Assembly (NCBI GenBank): GCA_900313845.1 | Contig: OMTC01000124.1 | Span: 1-8,710, forward strand | Length of the DNA: 8,710 bases | Source: an uncultured Prevotellaceae bacterium | Lineage (GTDB): Bacteria; Bacteroidota; Bacteroidia; Bacteroidales; Bacteroidaceae | Direction: 5' to 3' | Made by a program: the position numbers and the translations under genes | Notes under the pieces: model-generated | Told to the model about the DNA's origin: nothing | The model's database searches: none | What the model saw: only the letters and a program-made list of their open reading frames with translations | Part shown: positions 1 through 6,486 of the stretch, piece after piece | Layout of the letters: every line of letters begins with the position of its first letter | Position numbering within the stretch: position 1 is the stretch's first letter

Positions 1-219
1 TGGATTGACTGAACCGCTCCTTTGGATTCAACTAGTTGCCGAAGGTTCGTCATCGACTTGGCGAAGGCTCGGCGTTGCGATGGCGAAGGTTCGTTATAAA
101 AACACTGAGGGCTCGGTGTTTCAGTAAAATCAAAGGAAAACGCCAGTCAATCCGATGGAAAGATTCAGAGCACTCGATGGAAAGGTTCAACGCAATCAAA
201 GAAAGTGCCAGTAAAATTC
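1..219. repeat. Degenerate tandem array, period about 22 bases
   Basis: Units begin at about 1, 23, 38, 60, 82, 107, 135, 157, 179 and 201. Five of them (38-59, 60-81, 135-156, 157-178, 179-200) are exactly 22 bases; 82-106 and 107-134 are 25 and 28. Most units open with GG(C/A)(G/A)AAGG followed by TTC or CTC, or by GCC in a variant form, and several end in CGAT. The left half is G/C-richer (GGCGAAGG) and the right half A-richer (GGAAAGG), as if two sub-families had expanded separately. A weak reading frame starting with TTG at 36 runs through it, but its product is basic and low in complexity and is not a convincing protein. The left end may continue outside the window. The function is unknown. 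Confidence 0.6.
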
Positions 220-254
220 ATTCTTCATTCTACATTCTACATTCTTCATTCTTC
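220..254. repeat. Heptanucleotide tandem repeat, (ATTCTNC)5
   Basis: Five uninterrupted 7-base units run ATTCTTC, ATTCTAC, ATTCTAC, ATTCTTC, ATTCTTC. A decayed half-unit ATTC precedes them (216-219) and ATTTTA follows (255-260). The array directly follows the 22-base array and lies 47 bases before the start codon of the first GH32 gene, so it sits at or just upstream of the presumed promoter. Similar pyrimidine-rich short repeats are familiar in intergenic DNA of Prevotella-like genomes (from memory, not checked here). Confidence 0.7.
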
Positions 255-274
255 ATTTTATATAATTGTCTTTG
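245..274 (+). promoter_or_regulatory. Weak promoter candidate for the LamG-GH32 gene
   Basis: TGTCTTTG at 267-274 matches the Bacteroidetes -7 consensus TAnnTTTG at all but one fixed position and lies 27 bases before the ATG at 302. The expected -33 TTTG is not clear; only T-rich repeat sequence lies at that distance. No Shine-Dalgarno is visible before the ATG, as is usual in this phylum. The position is plausible but the motif match alone is weak. Confidence 0.25.
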
Positions 275-301
275 TAAAAACTTCTAACTTATACTAATGA
301 T

Positions 302-2665
302 ATGAAAACTAAAAAGATACTCTTGTCAGTCGGAATGTCAGTTATGGTGTCGGCTATGAATGCACAGTCAGCAGCACATTTCGACATGTCGCTTGGAAGC
401 GATGGACGCTCCATCACTGAGTCCGTTTCCTCCTCTGCCTATACGGTGCAGTCGCAACTGCCAGCCTTCAATGTGAAGAGTCCCGATGGTGTGGCACTTC
501 GTTTCGATGGCTACTCCAACTTCGTGAAGGCTTCGCTGCCAGTCAGCAGCTTCAGCACTTCGACATTGACCATTCGTGTGGTGCTCGCTGCTGAAGCCTA
601 CCCGATGATGAATACGGCTGAGGCTGAGAACACACCTACATACGCTACGATTTGTGGCAACCTCAACGAATCTGCTAAGCAGGGATTCGCTTTCCAAATG
701 TCCTCGCAGGGCGACCTCCGTTTCCAGTTTGGTTCCACCTATGCTGACGGCTATCTCTTCACGATTGACGGAAGCGAGAAACTGAAATGTGGACAATGGA
801 ATGTGCTGACTGTGGTGCTCGACAAGGCTGGCAACAAAGGTACACTCTATTTGAATGGCAATGCCATCGGTACATGTCGCATGAGCCGTTCGGATGTGCA
901 GCACTCCGCTTCCGACTTCTGGATTGGCAAGGATGCTACGGAACTGAAGGCTGGGCCTTTCCTCATCAACACGTTCTGCGGACTGATTGACGACATTGCC
1001 GTCTATAACAGTGCATTGACTGCTGACGAAGTGGCTGCATTGGCAAACAATACGCTTGCTTCGTCGGTTGCTCCCGATTTCAATTACCCTTCATCGCGCT
1101 ATGCCGAGAGCCTTTGGCGTCCACAGTTCCACGGAATGCCTTCGGGTGGTTGGACGAATGAATGTCATGGTATGACCTATAGCGATGGACGCTATCATGT
1201 GTTCTTCCAGAAGAATGCCAACGGTCCTTACATGGCTCGCCTGCACTGGGGACATATTTCCTCCGAGAACCTCTATTCATGGACGGAAGAACCGATTGCT
1301 ATTGCTCCAGGTGAGAGTTACGACATTAAGGGTTGTTGGTCGGGATGTGTCTTCACGGATGCTCAACTTACAGGTGGAAAACCCAATATCATCTATACGG
1401 CTGTGGATAATGCCAAGGCTGTGATGGCACAGGCTTCGCCAGCAGACGAGACACTGGCTGACTGGAACAAGCAGGGTGTCATCATCAATGGACGTCCTTC
1501 GGGACTTTCCGACGACTTCCGCGACCCATATTTCTTTGCTGCAAACGGACAGAAATACATCATCGTGGGTACGAGCAAGAACGGTGTGGGTGCTTGCACA
1601 CTGCATCAGTATCAGAATGGTTCGTGGACGAACGACGGAAGCATCTTCTTCCAGGGTGCGAATGCCAATCAGCATGGCACTTTCTGGGAAATGCCGAACA
1701 TGACCGACATGGGCAACGGCAAATGGCTCTTCACCTGCACGCCGCTGAACACTGGTGCTGGAGTGCGCACACTCTGCTGGGTGGGAAGCGTTGGTTCGGA
1801 TGGCAAGTTCGTTCCCGACAATGCTGCACCTCAATTCCTGGAAATGAATGGCATCAGCAAGGATGGCTACGGATTGCTGTCGCCAACCATCTATCAGAAG
1901 GATGGCAAGACGCTTCTCTTGGGTATCGTTCCCGACAAGTTGGCTGGTTCGGTGAATGCCGAAATGGGATGGGCACACAACTATTCGCTGCCACGCGAAA
2001 TCTCCTTGGCAAGCGATGGCTCCCTCGTTCAGAAACCATACAGCGGACTCACGGGTATGCGGACTGAGACCAAGGTGGAAAGAACACTGCAACTGAATGG
2101 AACAGAATCGCTTGCGCCTGTCAGCGGAAGGCAAGTGGAACTGCTGGGTGAGTTCACCGTGGGCGGTGGAGAAATGGGCTTCCGCTTCCTGAAGAAGGGT
2201 GACAAGGGTGCTTCCCTTACTTATAATTCCGACAATGGAATGCTCACGCTCGACCTGACCGCCCTCGACCGCACAGCCAACGACAATGGTGTGTATAACG
2301 GCGTCTATGCTGTTGCGCTCCCTAAGAAAGTGGCTGCTGGACAAGTGCTGAAGCTCCATGTGTTCCTCGATGGTTCCATTGCCGACATTTTTGTCAACGA
2401 CACTTGGGCTTATTCAGTTCGTCTCTTCCCAACGAATGCAGAACAGACTGAGGCAGAAGTCTTTGCCACGAATAACACTACGGCGAAGGTGAGTGCATGG
2501 TTGCTCGATGCTCAGCAAAAGCAGTCGGATGCCATCGGAAGCATTTGGAACGAAAGCCGTTCTCAGAAGAATCCTTCCATCTACAACCTGCAGGGGATGC
2601 AACTCAGCAGTGTTCCTACCAAGGGAATGTGTATCATTAACGGAAAGAAATACTATGCTCGCTAA
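302..2665 (+). CDS. Secreted GH32 beta-fructosidase-like protein with N-terminal LamG domain
   Basis: 787 residues. A signal peptide (about 1-22, basic MKTKK then a hydrophobic stretch ending NAQ) points to export. Residues ~25-250 look like a LamG/concanavalin-A-like domain, ending in the typical GLIDDIAVYNSALTADEV (from G227). Residues ~265-600 are a GH32 five-bladed propeller, and ~610-745 the GH32 C-terminal beta-sandwich. The RDP motif (D408, transition-state stabiliser) and the acid/base Glu (E463 in WEMPN) are present. The nucleophile motif, normally WMNDPNG, reads WTNECHG (W284-G290), so Glu287 replaces the nucleophile Asp. The last ~29 residues form a short tail with IYNLQG and NGKK, also seen in the minus-strand protein at the right edge. 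The family acts on levan, inulin or sucrose-type linkages; substrate and activity here are uncertain because of the motif change. It may be an altered-mechanism enzyme or a fructan-binding protein. Its stop overlaps the next gene. Confidence 0.9.
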   Translation: MKTKKILLSVGMSVMVSAMNAQSAAHFDMSLGSDGRSITESVSSSAYTVQSQLPAFNVKSPDGVALRFDGYSNFVKASLPVSSFSTSTLTIRVVLAAEAYPMMNTAEAENTPTYATICGNLNESAKQGFAFQMSSQGDLRFQFGSTYADGYLFTIDGSEKLKCGQWNVLTVVLDKAGNKGTLYLNGNAIGTCRMSRSDVQHSASDFWIGKDATELKAGPFLINTFCGLIDDIAVYNSALTADEVAALANNTLASSVAPDFNYPSSRYAESLWRPQFHGMPSGGWTNECHGMTYSDGRYHVFFQKNANGPYMARLHWGHISSENLYSWTEEPIAIAPGESYDIKGCWSGCVFTDAQLTGGKPNIIYTAVDNAKAVMAQASPADETLADWNKQGVIINGRPSGLSDDFRDPYFFAANGQKYIIVGTSKNGVGACTLHQYQNGSWTNDGSIFFQGANANQHGTFWEMPNMTDMGNGKWLFTCTPLNTGAGVRTLCWVGSVGSDGKFVPDNAAPQFLEMNGISKDGYGLLSPTIYQKDGKTLLLGIVPDKLAGSVNAEMGWAHNYSLPREISLASDGSLVQKPYSGLTGMRTETKVERTLQLNGTESLAPVSGRQVELLGEFTVGGGEMGFRFLKKGDKGASLTYNSDNGMLTLDLTALDRTANDNGVYNGVYAVALPKKVAAGQVLKLHVFLDGSIADIFVNDTWAYSVRLFPTNAEQTEAEVFATNNTTAKVSAWLLDAQQKQSDAIGSIWNESRSQKNPSIYNLQGMQLSSVPTKGMCIINGKKYYAR
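2576..2662 (+). other. C-terminal tail module of the LamG-GH32 protein
   Basis: Residues 759-787 read SIYNLQGMQL, a variable spacer with SSVPTKG, then MCIINGKKYYAR. The layout (aromatic-x-x-x-G, Leu, short linker, G-x-x-x-x-NGKK, basic end) matches the end of the protein encoded at 7846-8710. Such tails are common on secreted Prevotella-type proteins and resemble, in short form, the sorting tails of the type IX secretion system. A role in surface delivery is inferred. Confidence 0.5.
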
Positions 2666-3332
2666 TCTTTTGTCGATATGTCTGCTGTTGGCAGGAGTGA
2701 CGACGGATTCTGTCGCTGTCGTCGGTGCTTCGGAAGTGTCCATCGGAACGATCAAGGAAGAACAGGGAAAACAAGAACGTTCTTTCTGGATTCGCAATGT
2801 GGGCGACGATGCAGTTCGATTGGTTCAAGGCTACACGTCGTGCGGTTGCACGACCATAGCCTTTGAACGCGATGCCGTGTTGCAGCCTGGCGATTCATCC
2901 CAAGTGACGCTCTCCTTCAATCCCGCAGGAAAGGGTGGGGAGTTCTACGAAAGTGGCACGGTGGTCTATACATCGGCAACAGCCAAGGCGGAGGAGAAGC
3001 CAAAGCGGCATTTCGTGCAGATGGCGATGGAGGGCAATTGCATTACTTCTGCCGAAACGCTGATGAAGCAATTCCCCATCGCTGTGACAAAGGACACTCG
3101 CGTATCGAGAAACCGTTTCGACTTGGGCTATATGAACCGAGGTGCAGAGAAAACGCTGAACGTGGTTGTGCTCCACTGCGATGAAAACAACCGTCAGGAG
3201 CTTCTCCCTCTCACGTTCAAAGTGGATGAAAAGATGGGAAACGGCTTGCAGCATATCACAAAAACTATCGAAACGAAGGAAAAAGGAAAGAAACTGAAGA
3301 GTCCTATCACGTTGGATGTGGTGATTCGATAG
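2655..3332 (+). CDS. Secreted DUF1573 family protein
   Basis: 225 residues from the ATG at 2655. The frame stays open further upstream, but this ATG is preferred because it gives a signal peptide at once (MLANLLSICLLLAGV, likely cut near residue 21) and the upstream extension only re-reads the GH32 gene in another frame. Residues ~25-110 are an Ig-like beta-sandwich with the DUF1573 hallmark TSCGCTT (C63, C65) followed by LQPGDSSQVTLSFNP and a glycine-rich loop. The second half (~130-225) is a second beta-rich segment ending in ITLDVVIR. No lipobox Cys is present, so it should be periplasmic or exported, not a lipoprotein. DUF1573 has no settled function. Its start lies 11 bases inside the GH32 coding region (shared 2655-2665), which suggests translational coupling and joint expression. 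A link to fructan use rests only on this context. Confidence 0.85.
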   Translation: MLANLLSICLLLAGVTTDSVAVVGASEVSIGTIKEEQGKQERSFWIRNVGDDAVRLVQGYTSCGCTTIAFERDAVLQPGDSSQVTLSFNPAGKGGEFYESGTVVYTSATAKAEEKPKRHFVQMAMEGNCITSAETLMKQFPIAVTKDTRVSRNRFDLGYMNRGAEKTLNVVVLHCDENNRQELLPLTFKVDEKMGNGLQHITKTIETKEKGKKLKSPITLDVVIR

Positions 3333-3337
3333 GACGA

Positions 3338-3378
3338 ATGTTGAAATTCTTGGAAAAATTGTTTCATGCAACATTTTT
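3338..3378 (+). terminator. Possible weak terminator after the DUF1573 gene
   Basis: ATGTTG (3338-3343) can pair with CAACAT (3369-3374), followed at once by TTTT. Inner AAA/TTT pairing is possible if four bases bulge out. It begins 5 bases after the DUF1573 stop. The stem is A/T-rich and imperfect, so termination may be partial at best. Confidence 0.3.
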
Positions 3379-3397
3379 GCGATAAAGAGAAACATAT

Positions 3398-3432
3398 TTT
3401 TTATCGATGAAATCGAAGAAAAACTAAATTTG
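3398..3432 (+). promoter_or_regulatory. Promoter candidate for the GH32-permease-fructokinase block
   Basis: TAAATTTG at 3425-3432 is an exact match to the Bacteroidetes -7 element TAnnTTTG. A T-rich stretch (3396-3403) lies at about the right distance for the -33 element, but TTTG itself is not there. It would leave a leader of roughly 130 bases containing the short-period repeats at 3484-3566. The gap of 241 bases before the second GH32, compared with an overlap before it and 13 bases after it, also supports a new promoter here. Confidence 0.45.
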
Positions 3433-3483
3433 CCGCTGACAATGTGGAAATAGTGTTTTCCTCTCTCGATTCTAACAAATAAC

Positions 3484-3511
3484 GTTTAAAGTTTAACGTT
3501 TAAGGTTTAAC
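3484..3511. repeat. Heptanucleotide tandem repeat, (GTTTAAN)4
   Basis: Four uninterrupted 7-base units read GTTTAAA, GTTTAAC, GTTTAAG, GTTTAAC. Only the seventh base varies. The array would lie in the transcribed leader of the second GH32 gene, 63-90 bases before its ATG. A small inverted repeat, CGAAG (3511-3515) with CTTCG (3524-3528), overlaps its right end. Confidence 0.75.
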
Positions 3512-3530
3512 GAAGATACTCAGCTTCGAG

Positions 3531-3566
3531 AAAACTTAAAACTCCAAAACTTAAAAACTCAAAAAC
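3531..3566. repeat. A-rich short-period repeat, AAAACTT / AAAACTC type
   Basis: Units of 7, 8, 7 and 8 bases follow each other (AAAACTT, AAAACTCC, AAAACTT, AAAAACTC), then AAAAAC. The block ends 7 bases before the GH32 ATG at 3574. An unstructured A-rich stretch immediately before the start can aid initiation in Bacteroidetes, which rarely use Shine-Dalgarno pairing, so it may serve as the ribosome-entry region. That role is inferred. Confidence 0.6.
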
Positions 3567-3573
3567 AAATAAT

Positions 3574-5268
3574 ATGAAACTAACGACTTTGGCAACTCTG
3601 TTTGCTTTTTCAATGACAAGCCTAACAGCAACGGCTCAAATTGCAACCCCTCAGCACCTCAGCGACGCACATACCATGGTGCGAGTGAATGCCTCGCAGC
3701 GTTTCCTTCTTCTGCCTGTTGAGGAGAAAGAGGAAAACGCACATGTTGACATCGTGTGCAACAACCAAGTGGTGAAGGGATTCAATCTGCGCCTGGCTGT
3801 AGATAAAGTGGATTACCTCGTGCCACTCGATTTGAGTAAGTTCGACAAGAACCTGCTGCTGGATATTACTTTCCACGGCGACCGCCACAAGACGGGTTCC
3901 GTGAAGGATTTCTCTTGCTGGAAGGAAATGAAGTTGTCGAGCACATTCGACACGACCAACCGCGAACGCTTCCGTCCTGCATACCACCACACTCCTGCTT
4001 GGGGATGGATGAACGACCCTAATGGTATGTTCTATAAGGATGGCGTTTGGCACCTCTATTATCAGTTCAACCCATACGGTTCTCAGTGGGAAAACATGAC
4101 CTGGGGACACTCCACTTCCACCGACCTCGTTCACTGGCAAATGCAGGATGAGGCTATCGCTCCCGATGCTTTGGGCTCCATCTTCAGTGGTAGTGCAGTG
4201 GTTGACAAGCAGAACACCGCTGGTTTTGGTAAAGATGCCATCATCGCCATGTACACATCGGCTGGTCAACATCAGACACAGAGCATTGCATACAGCACAG
4301 ACAACGGCAAAACTTTCACAAAATATGCTGGCAACCCTGTTATCACTTACGCTGCTCCCGACTTCCGCGACCCTAAGGTGATTTGGCACGAAGGTGTTCA
4401 GAAATGGATTGTGGTGCTCGCTGTTGGTCAGGAAGTGCAGTTCTATTCTTCCAAGAATTTGAAGGACTGGACTTACGAGAGCAGTTTCGGTAAGGAATAT
4501 GGCAACCACGACGGTGTTTGGGAATGTCCAGACCTACTGAAAATGGATAACAACAAGTGGGTGCTCCTGCTGAATATCAACCCTGGTGGTCCTTTCGGTG
4601 GTAGTGCAACTCAATATTTCACGGGTAAGTTCGACGGACATAAGTTCGTATGCGATTCCAAGCCAAGCATGACAAAGTGGATGGACTATGGCAAGGATCA
4701 TTATGCCACTGTTACTTTCTCCAATGCACCTGATGGTCGCTTGGTAGCTCTCGCATGGATGAGCAACTGGCAGTATGCTAACCAAGTGCCAACCAAGCAG
4801 TTCCGCTCTGCCAACAGTGTGCCTCGCGACCTCAAACTCTTCGAGGATGCTGGCGAAACTTATTTGGCAAGTGTTCCATCACCTGAAATGCTGAAAGTAC
4901 GCGGCAAGCAACTGAAGAAGCCAAGCAGCACATGCGAAATTGTCATCGACATGAAGGGTAGTTCGTCTATCGAACTGAAGAATGCGAAGGGTGAGAAAGT
5001 GGTGATGAAATACGACGAGTCGGCTCGTACCTTCAAGATGGATCGCAAGGAGAGTGGCGATTGCAGCTTCAGCGAGCAGTTTGCTGCCGAAACCGTAGCT
5101 CCAACATTAGGTAGTATCCGTCAGCTCCGCATCTTCATCGACAAGTGCAGTGTGGAGGCATTCGACAGCGAAGGCAAGATGGTGATGACCAACCTCGTGT
5201 TCCCTTCTGAGCCTTACAACCAGCTCAAGGTGAAGGGTGGCAAGGCAAAGATTTATGAAATAAAGTAA
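3574..5268 (+). CDS. Secreted GH32 exo-beta-fructosidase (levanase/inulinase/invertase type)
   Basis: 564 residues. A clear signal peptide (1-22, ending TATAQ) directs export. Residues ~28-125 form a small beta domain of the type found ahead of GH32 in Bacteroidetes (DUF4980-like). The catalytic propeller spans ~132-430, and the C-terminal beta-sandwich ~435-564. All three catalytic elements are intact: WMNDPNG (W145-G151, nucleophile D148), FRDP (D266) and WECPD (acid/base E317). The substrate-site sequence QFNPYGSQWENMTWGHSTS also fits the family. It should release fructose from levan, inulin or sucrose; the exact linkage cannot be read from sequence. Unlike the first GH32 it has neither a LamG domain nor the NGKK tail, so the two may act at different cell sites. 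It is probably co-transcribed with the permease and fructokinase genes downstream. The ATG is right for the signal peptide. Confidence 0.95.
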   Translation: MKLTTLATLFAFSMTSLTATAQIATPQHLSDAHTMVRVNASQRFLLLPVEEKEENAHVDIVCNNQVVKGFNLRLAVDKVDYLVPLDLSKFDKNLLLDITFHGDRHKTGSVKDFSCWKEMKLSSTFDTTNRERFRPAYHHTPAWGWMNDPNGMFYKDGVWHLYYQFNPYGSQWENMTWGHSTSTDLVHWQMQDEAIAPDALGSIFSGSAVVDKQNTAGFGKDAIIAMYTSAGQHQTQSIAYSTDNGKTFTKYAGNPVITYAAPDFRDPKVIWHEGVQKWIVVLAVGQEVQFYSSKNLKDWTYESSFGKEYGNHDGVWECPDLLKMDNNKWVLLLNINPGGPFGGSATQYFTGKFDGHKFVCDSKPSMTKWMDYGKDHYATVTFSNAPDGRLVALAWMSNWQYANQVPTKQFRSANSVPRDLKLFEDAGETYLASVPSPEMLKVRGKQLKKPSSTCEIVIDMKGSSSIELKNAKGEKVVMKYDESARTFKMDRKESGDCSFSEQFAAETVAPTLGSIRQLRIFIDKCSVEAFDSEGKMVMTNLVFPSEPYNQLKVKGGKAKIYEIK

Positions 5269-5281
5269 ATCATGAAATGAT

Positions 5282-6393
5282 ATGAAATCGAACAAGACGC
5301 TCTACCTGATTCCCGTGATGTTTTGCTTCTTTGCCATGGGATTCGTGGACTTAGTGGGTATTGCCAGCAACTACGTGAAAGAAGACCTCTCGTTGAGCGA
5401 TTCAGTGGCAAACATTTTCCCTTCGCTGGTGTTCTTCTGGTTCCTCATCTTCTCTGTGCCAACGGGCATGCTGATGAACAAGATTGGACGTAAAAAGACG
5501 GTTCTCTTGTCGCTCATCGTGACAGTTGTTTCACTCTTCCTCCCTCTCTTGGGTGAGACTTTCCCTATCATGCTGATTGCCTTTTCCCTCCTGGGTATTG
5601 GTAACGCACTCATGCAGACTTCCCTCAATCCGCTCGTGTCGAGTATTATCGGTGGTTCCAACATCGCTTCTACTCTCACCTTCGGACAGTTCATCAAGGC
5701 GATTGCTTCTTTCCTTGCTCCTTATTTGGCTATGTGGGGTGCCACAAAGGTGATTCCATCTTTCGGCATGGATTGGCGTGTGCTTTTCCTCATCTATTTC
5801 ATTGTTGGTTTACTTGCCACAGGCTTGCTCTTCGTCACTCCAATCGAGGAGGAGAAGATGGAGGGAAAGACTTCCTCGTTTGCTGATTGCTTCCGCCTGT
5901 TAGGTAAGCCTATCGTGCTGCTTTCTTTCTTTGGCATCATGTGCCACGTGGGTATCGATGTGGGTACCAACACTACTGCTCCTAAGCTGCTCATGGAACG
6001 CGTTGGTATGACGCTCAACGAAGCTGCATTCGCGACCAGTCTTTATTTCATCTTCCGTACCATCGGCTGCCTCACAGGTTCTTTCTTCCTCCGCGTGATG
6101 AAAACCAAGGTGTTCTTCATTATCAGTGTGTTGATGATGGCTATCAGTATGGCACTCATGTTTGGTGGTGCAATAGTAATATCTTCTCGATGGTGTTCTC
6201 TCAGGCACTCATTTCTGTTCCCGACAAACAGAACGAGGTCAGTGGTTTGATGATCATGGGTCTTTTCGGAGGTACTATCTTCCCTCTCCTCATGGGCTTT
6301 ATGAGCGATGCAATGGGACAAGCAGGTGCTGTCGCTATCATGGCTATCGGTGTCGTCTATCTGATTACTTACATCAAGCAGGTGAAGCAATAA
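5282..6393 (+). pseudogene. MFS sugar permease (FucP-like, probable fructose transporter), frameshifted
   Basis: The frame from the ATG at 5282 encodes a polytopic membrane protein with a helix at ~7-27, a loop motif GMLMNKIGRKK (G62-K72) typical of the major facilitator superfamily, LNPL (115-118) and a central loop at ~187-208. At A297 the frame shifts. The reading then runs IVISSRWCSL... to a stop at 6248-6250 (322 residues), while the expected continuation NSNIFSMVFSQALISVPDKQ...GGTIFPLLMG is in the next frame and ends at 6393. Adding one A near 6172-6173 (GCAATAG to GCAAATAG) restores 370 residues, a normal size for the family. The break removes the last helices. It may be a real inactivation or a one-base sequence error. 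A palindrome, ATCATGAAATGAT (5269-5281), fills the gap to the GH32 gene and contains the minimal frame ATG-AAA-TGA. Fructose as substrate is inferred from neighbours. Confidence 0.85.
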
Positions 6394-6442
6394 CAGAATT
6401 CTAATTCAATCAATTATTAACCCATTAATATAGTGACTGCTT

Positions 6443-6477
6443 CCCTCCCTCAGAAGGAGGGGTGGGGAGTGGGTCCT
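6443..6477 (+). repeat. G-rich hairpin element between permease and fructokinase genes
   Basis: CCCTCC (6443-6448) pairs with GGAGGG (6456-6461) around a 7-base loop. The right arm runs on into GTGGGGAGTGGG, giving a strongly G-rich plus strand ending 10 bases before the fructokinase ATG at 6487. The composition is unlike anything around it. It resembles the short CCCTCC...GGAGGGGnGGGG intergenic elements scattered in many Bacteroidetes genomes (recollection, not checked). There is no T-run after it, so it is not a standard terminator; it could dampen read-through or translation of the next gene. Confidence 0.5.
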
Positions 6478-6486
6478 TAATAAAAT

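Noticed and set aside
1..219. CRISPR array
   Set aside because: The 22-base units follow each other directly and are degenerate; there are no identical repeats with unique spacers of constant length and no cas genes in the window.
36..287. Open frame of 83 codons (TTG start) upstream of the first GH32
   Set aside because: It runs through the 22-base and 7-base repeats, is strongly basic and low in complexity, has only a TTG start, and ends in residues dictated by the ATTCTNC repeat. Treated as non-coding.
1277..2359. Long minus-strand frame (360 codons) inside the first GH32 gene
   Set aside because: It lies fully antisense to a clear GH32 coding region, and its product is rich in His, Ser and Arg with no recognisable domain; a shadow frame due to codon bias.
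2493..2654. Longer N-terminus for the DUF1573 protein
   Set aside because: The extension only re-reads the GH32 gene in another frame; the ATG at 2655 gives a proper signal peptide immediately.
3622..4509. Minus-strand frame of 295 codons inside the second GH32 gene
   Set aside because: Antisense to catalytic motifs that are clearly coding on the plus strand; no domain or plausible start context.
6161..6190. Programmed ribosomal frameshift in the permease
   Set aside because: There is no slippery heptamer and no obvious stimulatory hairpin just downstream, and sugar permeases of this family are not known to use frameshifting. A missing A is the simpler reading.
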